From: Gonatopus flavifemur
Taxonomy: Eukaryota > Arthropoda > Insecta > Hymenoptera > Dryinidae
Direction of reading: 5' to 3'
DNA: 64,000 nt
Assembly (NCBI GenBank): GCA_018340375.1
Contig: JAFFJZ010000026.1
Span: forward strand, 3,410,001 to 3,474,000
The translations under genes and the position numbers were made by a program. Every line of letters begins with the position of its first letter. Within the stretch, counting starts at the first letter, position 1. Shown here in pieces: positions 11,696-21,884 of the stretch. The notes under the pieces are model-generated. The model was not told the origin of the DNA, ran no database searches, and saw only the letters and a list, made by a program, of their open reading frames with translations.

Positions 11696-12741
11696 TTATT
11701 GCAGGAGATGTTCGAATTGACCGCTATTTATTCCAATACATAACTCCAGCCGGCGTCGAAAGTTTCCAAGAACAGACTGAAAAACTTCTGCACGAATATT
11801 CGCAATTGCGTATCTGATGCGTTGTTGTAGATCCACAGGTGTTGTTGGTCGGTTGGTATAAACGACATTTTTTACGTTACCCCACAAATAAAAATCTGAA
11901 GGGATGAGATCAGGAGATCTTGCCGGCCACAGTACAAATCCACCTCGACCAATTCAACGATTGGGGAAAAGGATATTTAGATAATCCCTCACACATCGAG
12001 CAAAGTGTGGTGGTGCACCGTCTTGCTGATACCACATCCTCTGCCTAGTTGCTAATGTCACATCTTCCATGAGAACTGGTAATTCATTCTGTAAAAACCG
12101 TTAACAGTTCCATCAAAAAAATACGGCCCAATAACTTGATTGTCCAGAATTCCACACCAAACATTTATACTGCACCGATGCTGATGATTAACTTGTTGAG
12201 TTCAGTGCGGGTTTTGCGCTGACCAATAGTGGCTATTGTGACGATTTAACAAGCCAGTACTTTGAAACGTTGATTCATCACTGAAAAGAACATATCGAAA
12301 GAAATCGGGCGCTTCGTTCAACCTCCGTAAACCCCAATGGCAAAAGTTAACCCGATTCTGCATATCTTGTTGAGATAATTCTTGGGTCAGTGTGATGTGG
12401 TACGGATGATATTGAGCAGCTTGTAGAATTCTGTGTGCCGTACTCCGTGGAATACCCAAATCGCGTTCAATATCACGTAAACTAACATGAGGATTCATGT
12501 GTATTATTGATAAAACAGCAACGCATCGAGGGTCGTTAAAGTTGAAACCTTGATTGTTTCGGCGTTGACCAATCCTTCCTTGTCGACAAGTTCTTCCAAC
12601 TTGGCGAATGACTTCTAGAGAAGGATGATGCTGCCGATCTCCAAACCGCTCTCTGTACAATCGTGACGCTCTTCGATACACTCCGCGACACTCACCCAAG
12701 ATCATTAAAATATCAACACATTCGTTAGGTGAATAAACCAT
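11696..12741 (-). pseudogene. DD41D mariner transposase, two stops and a frameshift
   Basis: A Tc1/mariner-IS630 transposase would cut and join the element ends. The N-terminus (MVYSPNECVDILMILGECRG) is the helix-turn-helix region common in insect copies. The first Asp is in VLFSDESTFQSTG, the second in QQDGAPPHFA, the third in RSPDLIPSD. Translation on the minus strand from ATG at 12741 meets TGA soon after SAQNPH (about 12210). One base is lost near 12090 after DGTVNG, and a second TGA sits in FPNR-stop-IGRGG, where Trp is usual. The frame ends at TAA near 11696 after QFEHLLQ. About 345 codons in total, the normal family length, so the gene is full length but dead. Confidence 0.88.
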
Positions 12742-12847
12742 TTTGAACCCGCACTTACACCGTAAACGATGAAAACTTCTTAATGATCATTTTCGTACTG
12801 ATATGAAGAATAAACTCTGAAGGTTAGTTCTGTTTACTTTCAATTCA

Positions 12848-13218
12848 AGGTCGAAACGTGGGGTTTCACTTCAACTCTGATAACTTTGGTCAGAGAAACA
12901 ACTCGTTTGAGGCTTTTCCGTGAAAATCCATAGAAAATGGTTTCTTGACCTTCAAATGACCTCTAAATGACCTGATATGTTAACATATTCGGACGTAAAA
13001 TTTTTCGCTCTTTCCATTTCTGAGGTCGAACGTAAGAGTTTCTATTTTAAAAAACATACTTTGACCATCAATTATGGTCAAAATTGACCTCAAGGTCAAA
13101 TTCAAGGTCACCATCTTATGGCCCCCTTCGAACCCTACAACTTTTATCTGAACAATTTTTTTCCCCCTACATTCCCTGAAGAGTTATTCAGCTGTCCTGT
13201 TTCAAATGGGACGCCCTG
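12848..13218. repeat. Right long terminal inverted repeat of the DD41D mariner
   Basis: Partner of 7457-7828, ending GGGACGCCCTG followed by the TA duplication. The two arms differ only by scattered substitutions and small indels. Confidence 0.9.
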
Positions 13219-13499
13219 TATGTATAAGGATGCAGCAAGTGCCACTATACCACTCTCTTCTTGTATATCCTCCTCGTTGTCTTCTTCCATTTGGAATTCC
13301 ACTTGCGCATTGTGGCGTTTCAATTCGTCCACGAATTTTTCCAAAAATTCTCTAATTGTTGAGATGTTCAATTCCAGTTGCGTTTGTACGTCTTTAATAT
13401 TCTGCACTCTCGCTAATTCTTTCGGATTCCTCATGATCAAGGTGTTCTGATGAGTGAGAAACGTTTGTTCGGCTCTTTGTTGAATTCTAATCAATTTGC
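13144..13499 (-). pseudogene. Coiled-coil-like exon interrupted by the mariner right end
   Basis: On the minus strand a pyrimidine tract and TATTTAG at 13500-13515 look like a 3' splice site. An open frame follows with GKLIRIQQRAEQTFLTHQN and a Glu/Lys/Gln-rich helix (IREFLEKFVDELKRHNAQVE), then an acidic stretch. It runs into the mariner repeat at 13218. The last 25 or so codons are transposon sequence, so the present C-terminus is acquired. Joining the flanks after removing the mariner puts a TAA straight after LYI. I do not recognise the protein; it could be a host exon or the gag of an old retroelement. Confidence 0.35.
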
Positions 13500-13520
13500 C
13501 TAAATACAATTGGAAAAAGT

Positions 13521-14042
13521 GTCTTGATTGTTCAAAAAAGCGTTAGACACCACATTTCATTCATGTAAAATCCTACAGCGATACGAAAACCCGATAGAAA
13601 TCCATTGATTCATGTGTTCCACATATGAAGTTATTCTAAATACTTATTAGCGTATGGTTCATATTTGAAACCATGCATGAACAATTTGGGGGTCATACCC
13701 ATATAGATATCTTTGCAAATAAGCATTCTGAAAGATGTCTTATGCAACACAATTACGAAAATCTGAAAACACTGTTCCTCTTAAAGAATAACAGAGTTCT
13801 CAGATTGTTGTGATTGTGATTTGCATATTGGAAAAAAAACGTTTGTATATGAATGTATATACATATTTCATTCATGTGTTTCCAAATCCTCATCCCTATC
13901 AGATTCATCATTTGAATAAGTCCATGATTTTTTCAATATGAATGATAGTTATATTTTCCATTCATATTTATCCCCATGGTACGAATACATATCGGAATGT
14001 ATCAAATCATTTTTGCTAATTTTTAAATATCTAATATGGTCA
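13521..14042. other. No supported feature
   Basis: AT-rich sequence without a convincing frame, repeat or RNA gene. Confidence 0.5.
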
Positions 14043-14050
14043 CGTGGTAT

Positions 14051-14235
14051 CAGTGTTGTGAAATTCATCGAGCTGGGAAATCGCAGCTTGGTCACGTGAC
14101 TACGTTTTGTACTGACACATGTGAGCGCTCTTATGGGTGAACCGCTCACCGACAAGAACACATACATGTGTTGGTGCAAAACGTAGTCACGTGACCGAGC
14201 TGCGATTTCCCAGCTCGACGAATATCACAACACTG
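14051..14235. mobile_element. 185-bp hAT-type MITE with perfect 8-bp target duplication
   Basis: Terminal repeats begin CAGTGTTGTGA and extend about 70 bp as a near-perfect palindrome containing TCACGTGAC. CGTGGTAT flanks both sides (14043-14050 and 14236-14243). CAG-type ends with an 8-bp duplication are the hAT signature. No coding capacity. GGTCACGTG also occurs three times outside it, at about 14038, 14255 and 14280. Confidence 0.92.
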
Positions 14236-14243
14236 CGTGGTAT

Positions 14244-15591
14244 ACAGGACATATGGTCACGTGGTATATAAGAAATATGGTCACGTGATATACTTGGTGT
14301 ATATATGTATAAATATACATATATATATTACTCATAGTTCCGAGACAACTCCCTGGCGGCGCTGGAACTCGTGGTTTTGCTGTCCCATTATACCTTGGGT
14401 ACCCTGGTATGCCCTGGTATCAGCTGATCAGCTGCGATCAGCGCAGTAAAGGTTAGGAATCATTGTTGACGATTTGAAATACCAAATCGTCGAGTAATTA
14501 TACAATCGGAGGGGATTTTTACTGAAGATTTTGGTGTCGTGATTTCGATTTTATCGAGTTTTGTATTGGATAAGTATTTTTTATATCAATCCTCCTTTTT
14601 CTCTTTTATTTTATTTATTATCATTCGCAATACAGTTTTTTTCAATATAATTATAGATAATAAAATACCAACTCAAGAGTGAAAAAGTGTTTTTGTTGAT
14701 TTTAAAACATTTTTGTTGATTGTTTTTCTATATCGAGTAGCTCATTTGTGTTTTTTTTTATGTATTTTTATACAATAAGAAGTTTGGAGATGAAATTCAA
14801 TACTTGAATACCTACGATGATGAGAATTATTACTCTGTGAGGAATTGTTCTGTTACAGGATCGCTTGAAGCAAGAAACAATTTCCAAGTATTCGGTTCTC
14901 CAGTAGGATGCAAATGAACACATCGAATATCAGCAATTCATCCTATCAACAATGTCCAAGTTTTAGACTCTCCGTTTGGATACAAATAGGGACAATGAAT
15001 CATTCCATCAATGTTGAATTCTCCATTAGGATGTCAATGTCAATGGGTACATCGAACACTACCCGTACAACACATAATGTGTAGGACACATGTTCGGCAG
15101 GTGGAAAATGCATAATCTCATGGAAAATGGAATATTTCAAATAGCATATTCCTGGCACATATCATTTCACGTCATGTGGTAATATTGTCACAATTACATT
15201 CAATTCACATGGCAGGAAGATTGTCACAAACTTAGTGAACTATAATCTCTCAGTCAGGAGATTCAACGAAATCAGCCAATCATACCTTTTCATTTTATAG
15301 ACTGCCAATGAAATTGATAAATTTCGTTGAATATCCCTCACTGGTAGCAACCTTGTCTCGGCATTTTAATACAATATGCTTGGAAATTTTCTTTTCTGTA
15401 GCAGAAACACAAAGCAAATAAAGTAAGAGTATTACTAACTAGTATCACATTTTCGGCAATGTGAAAATACAGTCTCTATGAACGTCAAGCAAGTTTTTTT
15501 GCAACTCTCAAATTTTCGTAAATGATGTTTTTAATAACATGTTCAGTTTCCCAATCCATTCATTATAGCAATTTAAATGATTCACACACTG
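14244..15591. other. Intergenic sequence, no supported gene
   Basis: Mixed sequence with a slightly GC-richer patch at 14340-14450. Weakly repeated phrases (CCNNTAGGATGNAAATG type) occur at 14900-15030 and a short inverted repeat at about 15256-15350 (ATTCAACGAAAT shared). No domain-bearing frame is visible. Confidence 0.4.
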
Positions 15592-15593
15592 CT

Positions 15594-15809
15594 CCCACAC
15601 AGCACGCTGGTCCCAATGTATTCATAAAGAATTCCTAATGAATTCATCGTGGGATTCTGTAAGGGTCCCGTAATGACAGTTGAGAAAGAGTTCTTTTTGA
15701 ATTCCTGGAATTCAAAAAGCATTCCTATAGAACTCTCAAGATTTCTTTATGAATTCTTTTGGAACTGACATAACGGGAGTTCATTTGGAACATGCCTGTG
15801 CTGTGTGGG
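15594..15809. mobile_element. CCC-type foldback, 216 bp, flanked by CT
   Basis: Ends CCCACACAGCAC and GTGCTGTGTGGG, with CT on both outer sides (15592-15593; 15810-15811). The interior is rich in self-complementary GAATTC-like blocks. It lies exactly at the left boundary of the larger foldback that follows. Confidence 0.8.
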
Positions 15810-16009
15810 CTCCCTAGCGATTCTGTTTTTACCGAAATTTTTGGTAAGAAATTGGTAACTTTGTGGTTTGGTAATATTGTGGTCAAATCGTCGTACCGCT
15901 TGTGACTTTTTTGTACCACATAATTACCAACAAATTACTACACGATCGGTATTTTTATGGGAGAAGTTTTGGACAAATTTTGGTGAAGGATGACGGAATC
16001 AACAGGATG

Positions 16010-17200
16010 TACAATTCGGTTTCTTTTTGGGAAAAATATGCCTGACATTGTCGCAAATGGAAGGAACAAAATTGGTAAGTTTTTGGATAATTTGGAGTTC
16101 ATCACCATGAAACCAGCGAATCTCCAGTGCTACTTATTGGTAACAATGTAGTTCCTTTTTGGAAAAACATCTTGGAAATACCGCTGATGGGAGGAACCAA
16201 ATTGGTCAGTTTTTGGTTACTTTCCGGTTCATAACCATGGGATTACCGAATTTGCATTGGTACTCATTGGTAACAATTTGGCGCTTTCTTGGAAAGAGTA
16301 TACCTGGAATTACTGCAGATGGAAGGAACAAAATTGGTCAGTTTTTGGATAATTTCCGGTTCACAACTATAGAATCGCCAAAACTTCAGTGCCACTGATT
16401 GAGGAAAAGTTGGTTTCTTTTCGAAAAAAAATATGCCTGAGATCACCGCAGATAAAAGCACCCAAATCGGTCAGTTTTTGGATGATTTCCGGTTCACAAC
16501 CATAGAATTACCAAAACTTCAGTGCCACTGATTGGTGGAAAGTTGGTTTCTTTTTGGAAATAATATGCCTGGAATTATCGCAGATAGAAGGAACTAAATT
16601 GGTAAGTATTCGGATAATTTCCGGTTCACAACCATAGAATTACCAAAACTTCAGTGCCACTGATTGGTGGAAAGTTGGTTCCTTTTTGGAAAAAAAAGCC
16701 TGGAATTACCGCAGATGGAAGGAACCAAATTGGTCAGTTGTTGAATAATAACCGGTTCACAACCATAGAATCACCAAAACTTCAGTGTCACTGATTGGGG
16801 AAAATTTGGTTCCTTTTCGGAAAAAATATGCCTGAAATTACCCTAGATGGAAGAAAGCAAATTGGGCAGTTTTTGGTTCATTTCCAGTTCATCACCATAA
16901 AATTACCGAATCTTCAATGCTACTCATTGGGCACAATTTGGTTCCTTTTTGGAAAGAGTATACCTGTAATCACCGCGAATGAAAGGAACATAATTGGTGA
17001 GTTTTTGGAAAATTTCCGGTTCACAACCATATAAAAATCAAAAGTTCAGTGCCACTGATTTGTGAAAATTTGGTTGCTTTTCAGAAAAAATATGCCTGAA
17101 AATTACCGCAGATGGAAGGAACCAGATTGGTCGGTTTGTGGTTCATTTCCAGTTCATCACCATAAAATTACCGAATTTCCAGTGCTACTCATTGGTAACA
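16010..17200. repeat. Tandem array, about 131-bp unit, eight to nine copies
   Basis: The phrase ending TTTTTGGAAA recurs near 16150, 16280, 16412, 16545, 16676, 16807, 16939 and 17070, each followed by ATGCCTG(A/G)AAT-like text. Copies are diverged and unevenly trimmed. Confidence 0.85.
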
Positions 17201-17206
17201 ATTTGG

Positions 17207-18190
17207 TTCCTCCTATTCGTGGTAATTCCAGGCATTTTTACCCGAAAAGGAACCAAATTGTAACCAATGCAGGATTCTCAACATTCGGTAAATCTTCGGT
17301 TTTTAACCACGAAGCAACCAAGAAATGACCAAGAAGACCATTCCTGTAATCTGCTAAAAAAAGTGGTTTTGTTCCAAAAAGGTACCGAATCGTGACCGAT
17401 GAGTAGCACTGAATATCCGGTAATTTTATGGTTGTAAACCGGAAATTTGCCTAAAACTGACCAATTTGGTTCCTCCTATTCGCGGTAATTTCAGGCATTT
17501 TTATCCAAAAAGGAACTAAATTGTAACCAATGCAGGATTCTCAACATTCGGTAAATCTTCGGTTTTTCACCACGAAGCAACCAAGAAATGACCAAGAAGA
17601 CCATTCCTGTAATCTGCTAAAAAAAGTGGTTTTGTTCCAAAAAGGTACCGAATCGTGACCGATGAGTAGCACTGAATATCCGGTAATTTTATGGTTGTAA
17701 ACCGGAAATTGACCTAAAACTGACCAATTTGGTTCCTCCTATTCGTGGTAATTCCAGGCATTTTTATCCAAAAAGGAACCAAATTGTAACCAATGCAGGA
17801 TTCTCAACATTCGGTAAATCTTCGGTTTTTAACCACGAAGCAACCAAGGAATGACCAAGAAAACCATTCCTGTAATCTGCTAAAAAAAGTGGTTTTGTTC
17901 CAAAAAGGTACCGTATCGTGACCGATGAGTAGCACTGAATATCCGGTAATTTTATGGTTGTAAACCGGAAATTTACCTAAAACTGACCAATCTGGTTGCT
18001 CCTATTCGCGGTAGTCTTAGGCCTTTTTTTCCAAAACGGGAACAAATTGCAACCAACGCAGGATTCTCAACATTCGGTAAATTTTCGGTTCTTAACCACG
18101 AAGCAACCAAGAAATGACCAAAATCACCATTTCTGTGATGTGCTAAACAAACGGTTTTGTTCCAAAAAGATACCGAATCTTATCTGATGA
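17207..18190. repeat. Inverse tandem array, about 262-bp unit, four copies
   Basis: GGTTCCTCCTATTCG-type starts recur near 17207, 17468, 17731 and 17994, about 262 bp apart, that is twice the left-array period. These copies are much more alike than the left-array units, suggesting recent amplification or conversion. Confidence 0.85.
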
Positions 18191-18197
18191 GTAGCAC

Positions 18198-18328
18198 CAG
18201 TGTTCGGAACTCCTAGGATCGTACACGATTCTGATTGATCGCTCCTCATAGAATGTTGGAGGTGATTAGTTGCTTTATAAGAATTGACCAATGAACATCG
18301 TGTACGATCCTAGGAGTCCCGAACACTG
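18198..18328. mobile_element. 131-bp hAT-type MITE inside the inverse array
   Basis: Ends CAGTGTTCGG and CCGAACACTG with AGTAGCAC on both sides (18190-18197; 18329-18336). The uninterrupted GATGAGTAGCACTGAA occurs in sister array units (near 17398, 17661 and 17925), giving an empty-site comparison. CAGTGTT is shared with the 14051 MITE. Confidence 0.92.
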
Positions 18329-18471
18329 AGTAGCACTGAAGATGCGGTTGTTGGTTATTTTGTGGTAAGAAAAAGTCACAAACGTACCGAAATTTTTTGG
18401 TAACTTTTTGGTAACCTCAAAATCGCTAGGGCTATGAAGACTTTTTTTCACTTGATAATCAGAATCGGTCC

Positions 18472-18560
18472 ATGGCTCCGTGGTGAGTCAGTGGATCAGC
18501 ACTCAAGAAAATTGAAGTTCGGTTCCGACTTCAAGAACGATTTTTTTGTCAACCATATTT
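18472..18560 (+). repeat. tRNA-derived SINE-like head
   Basis: GGTGAGTCAGTGGATCAGC resembles a pol III A box and AGTTCGGTTCCGACT a B box, spaced as in a tRNA. A related head occurs at 32143. No intact cloverleaf was worked out and the 3' limit is unclear. The remainder of 18434-18948 shows nothing else I can support. Confidence 0.4.
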
Positions 18561-18948
18561 GCAAGGTGTCTACCAGTCCTTGAGATCCAACAGAATCCAC
18601 CAATCATGCGTACCCTATAAAAAGACTGAACAATGAAAGAAATGGAAATTTCAAGGAGTACAGACACTCTATATTGGGTATGCTGAGAGCAAAAGTGACA
18701 CCCAAATTGAGCGGCCGGATCATAAAACCCGCCGTGCGCTGGAACACGTCTTGGAATTTGATTCAGAAGCTCAGTAGAACGAAGAAAGAAAAAGTCGTTC
18801 AAGTGGAAAATATAAAATACAGTCTGTTAGAATTCATCAAAACACACATTTTTCATATGAAAATGTTTTTCCTATCGTCAATAGTTTGGAACATAAAAAT
18901 CGAAATGTAAAAATCTTCATTTCCTCGAAATCAATTCAATTTCAAATA

Positions 18949-19035
18949 CCCAGATAGGACAAGAGTTTCAAAAGAGTTCATAAAGAATACAAAGCATTCT
19001 TATAGAATTCTTTAAGAATTCTTGTGCTATCTGGG
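18949..19035. mobile_element. CCC-type foldback, 87 bp, flanked by TA
   Basis: Ends CCCAGATAGGACAAGAG and CTTGTGCTATCTGGG with TA at 18947-18948 and 19036-19037. A second copy of the same family is at 26928-27012. Confidence 0.8.
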
Positions 19036-19155
19036 TATATTTTACGATTACTCAGCGAGAGCTCATCGTAACGACTTGAAATTTGGAACGCAGGTTCATC
19101 ATTGATCTCCGACGACCACTATTGAGTTAAATTAATTAAAATATTTTTAGAGGTG

Positions 19156-20349
19156 TGGTTCGGAGAGTGAGCAAGTCGAAGCGTTTGAGAAAATTCGGAA
19201 TGCACTTGCGACTGTCTCGTCCTGATTTTAGCCTCCCATTTGTCCTTCAGACAGATGCGAGCGATACGGGAATCGGCGCGGTTCTCACGCAGACGAAAGA
19301 TGGGGTGGAATGCGTCCTGGCCTTTGGGTCTCGGGCTTTATCCGACCCCGAGAGAAAGTATTCCACCACCGAAAAGGAGTGTTTCGCCGTAGTTTGGGCC
19401 ATACGGAAATTCCGCCCTTATTTGGAAGGGTACCGATTCACTGTTGTTACGGATCACAGTAGTCTTCGGTGGCTCCAGAATGCCAAAGATTCAACGGGAA
19501 GGCTGGGTCGTTGGCATCTCGAACTCTTGCAGCACGGCTATCAGATAGTGCATAGGAAAGGTGCACTGCATCATGTGCTAGATGCACTTCCCAGAATGCA
19601 CGAACCAGCCCAGGGTTCAGTCGCTGCTGTTGGAGAGAGAGAGTCAACATGGTTCTCCAGACGATTCGACGCTGTAGCCCGCTTTCCCGATAGATTCAAA
19701 GGCTGGAAAATCGAAGGCAAAAATCTGTACTATTTTCGACCGAATCCGGTAATAGAATCATGTATGTCCGACATGTCTACGTGGAAGCTGGTTGTCCGCT
19801 CGGATTCAAGGGCCTCACTGATGGCAGAGGTTCATGACGAGACCACTGCTGGGCACTTCGGAGTTGAAGAGACATACCTGAGGGCCGGTACGTATTATTA
19901 TTGGCCGGGGATGTACCAAGACATCAAGAGGTATGTGAGAGGGTGTAAGGTTTGCCAGCAGACCAAGGTTGTTCAGGCTGCACCACCCGGATTTATGGGC
20001 CAAAGGGCCGTGGATGCACCCTGGACAGTAGTATCAGTCGATATCGCTGGTCCATTTCCACGGAGTAAAAACGGGCGTAAATATTTGTTGATCATGCTCG
20101 ATGTTTTTACGAAGTGGGTGGAAGTAGTCGCTCTTACCGCGGCAACGGGTAAAAATATAGTGAAAGCCGTCAAAGATGATATCATCTACCGGTGGGGAAC
20201 TCCAGATGTCCTGTTGACCGACAGCGGGACTGAATTCATCAATAGCGTGATGGCTCAGTTGACCTCGGATTTCGGTATTGTGCATTCGACCACACCTCTT
20301 TATCACCTCCAATCCAACCCAGTGGAAAGAGTGAATCGCACACTCAAAA
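19156..20349 (+). pseudogene. Ty3/gypsy pol fragment: RNase H and integrase, 5' truncated
   Basis: The frame encodes the tail of a gypsy-type polyprotein. RNase H motifs are FVLQTDASDTGIGAVLTQ, YSTTEKECFAVVWAI and VVTDHSSL. The integrase zinc-binding region has HDETTAGHFG with GCKVCQQTK, and its core holds VVSVDIAGPFPRS, LLTDSGTEF and NPVERVNRT, so all three acidic positions are present. Reverse transcriptase, protease and gag are absent. Just upstream, another frame reads SEQVEAFEKIRNALA, the normal lead-in, so a one-base shift lies near 19222. The reading frame continues without a stop into hAT sequence at about 20350 and closes at 20525. Confidence 0.88.
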
Positions 20350-21059
20350 TTATAAAAGAAAATAAAAAAATTTACGCAAAATGTGAAAAATGTAATAATT
20401 CAGTATCGAATACAGGATTCAAGAGGTTACAAGCTCACAGGTCAATTAATTTAGATATATTATTTATCAATACTGAATTCAATTATATTTTCCCTAGTAC
20501 AATAATTCATTTATCTTATTCTTAAGATGCCTGCAACAAAATGATTCTGCTGCAACTCATAGTACTGTGGAGACTTCAAATGTGAAACGAATGAGATCTG
20601 ACAATGTGAATGTGAGTAATCTTCCATTCTGGTTTACTTGGGAGAACATTGAAAAGAGCATAAAAAACATGCATGTTATGTTTGTATTAACCCACACAGC
20701 ACACAACGTCTCAATAATATTCCCAGAATATTACAATATTTCAATGAGAACATTCTTAGTAAAATATTCTGACGAGATTCCATGGATATTGCGGATACAA
20801 TATTCCATTACAAATATTCTGAGAATCTTTCAATTGAAATATTGCACATATGATATAATGGAAGTATGTGGAGTTTGTCGCAAATGAAATATAATCAGAA
20901 TGTTTCAGTAGCAGTATTATATACAGCATTGAAACTTTTCATTATCCTACACCGGGACTTTGTTCAATTTGGTAGTTGGAGGCGAAAAAACCATGAATAA
21001 CCATGAAACCTGCAATTTGGTGGTTGATTTATATTTCGTTCCAAGGCATTCTGGATCTA

Positions 21060-21377
21060 CCCAAGCAGCAACAGAATTTCAAAGTATATACGAAGTAGAA
21101 ACGTTCGTAGAATGTACGGATGAGATACGAAGAACATATAATGAATGTTCATAGAATGTTCGAATGAGACTGTTTTAAATATACTTAGAACGTACCCAGT
21201 ACATTCAAAATCTACGATATACATTCAATCGACGTTCAATCAACGTGCTATCGTATATTCGGTTACATACGTTCGATAAATATGCATAGCACCTATAGAA
21301 CGGTCTCATTGGAATGTGCATAGAAAATATTTCGAATATTCGAAGAACGTTCATAATATATTCTGGTGCTGCTTGGG
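21060..21377. mobile_element. CCC-type foldback, 318 bp, flanked by TA
   Basis: Ends CCCAAGCAGCAACAG and CTGGTGCTGCTTGGG with TA at 21058-21059 and 21378-21379. The interior is full of ACGTTC and GAACGT blocks. A second, right-truncated copy is at 49218-49500. Confidence 0.85.
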
Positions 21378-21884
21378 TATGTGTCTGTCAAAATTACAGC
21401 CAAAATTACAAATCACAAAAAATAATATTTTCAAAAACATTTCCTTTGGAATCAGAAATTTTAACCGTATACAAATCTTTATGAGCCTGCAAATATTTTT
21501 GCTTGAAAATTTTAGACTCTTCCATGAATTTAGTCTCAGGTAGTTTTCAATTAAGAAAGAATTTCTTAATACTTATCATGTTGCATGTAAGTTATGGTAA
21601 TGAAGGAAATTCCCCGTGTTTGTAATCTAAGAGATGATTCTTCTGAAGGTAAAAGAATCTTACGCCCCATTTATAACTACATGTATGTAACATTCAATGA
21701 AGTTATGTAAATATCCAAATATGTAGTGTTATGTAGTTATCCAAATATTTTTTGGAATTAAATCACAGTCAAGTATCTATCATGCTAGTTGTCTGAAAGA
21801 ATGTAATATCACTATTACTTTTATATACCTCTATCTAGTGATTTTTCATGTGGTCAAGTGAAATGAAGTGATGTTATTTTGCCA

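Larger units (their letters stand above)
7457..13218 (-). mobile_element. DD41D-type mariner, split by a nested transposon
   Basis: Termini CAGGGCGTCCCATTTG and its reverse complement are flanked by TA on both sides (7455-7456 and 13219-13220), the Tc1/mariner duplication. Inverted repeats run about 370 bp (7457-7828 and 12848-13218). A degenerate transposase gene lies on the minus strand close to the right repeat. Without the insertion at 7876-11616 plus its 3-bp duplication, the element is about 2.0 kb, a reasonable mariner size apart from the unusually long repeats. The spacing of the last two catalytic Asp residues, counted by eye, is 41 residues, pointing to the DD41D (rosa-like) group. 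Confidence 0.85.
15812..18431. mobile_element. Large foldback made of opposed tandem arrays, flanked by CT
   Basis: Ends CCCTAGCGATT and AATCGCTAGGG; CT lies at 15810-15811 and 18432-18433. The left half (about 16000-17200) is a direct array of units of about 131 bp containing TTGGTTCCTTTTTGGAAA, GCAGATGGAAGGAACCAAA and CCGGTTCACAACCATA. The right half (about 17207-18190) carries the inverse orientation in units of about 262 bp. Several 60-90-codon open frames in the array are by-products of the repeat. No transposase is encoded. Confidence 0.85.

Noticed and set aside
16010..18190. Possible CRISPR-like array
   Set aside because: Units of 131 and 262 bp have no unique spacers, the DNA is eukaryotic, and the structure is a foldback with terminal repeats.
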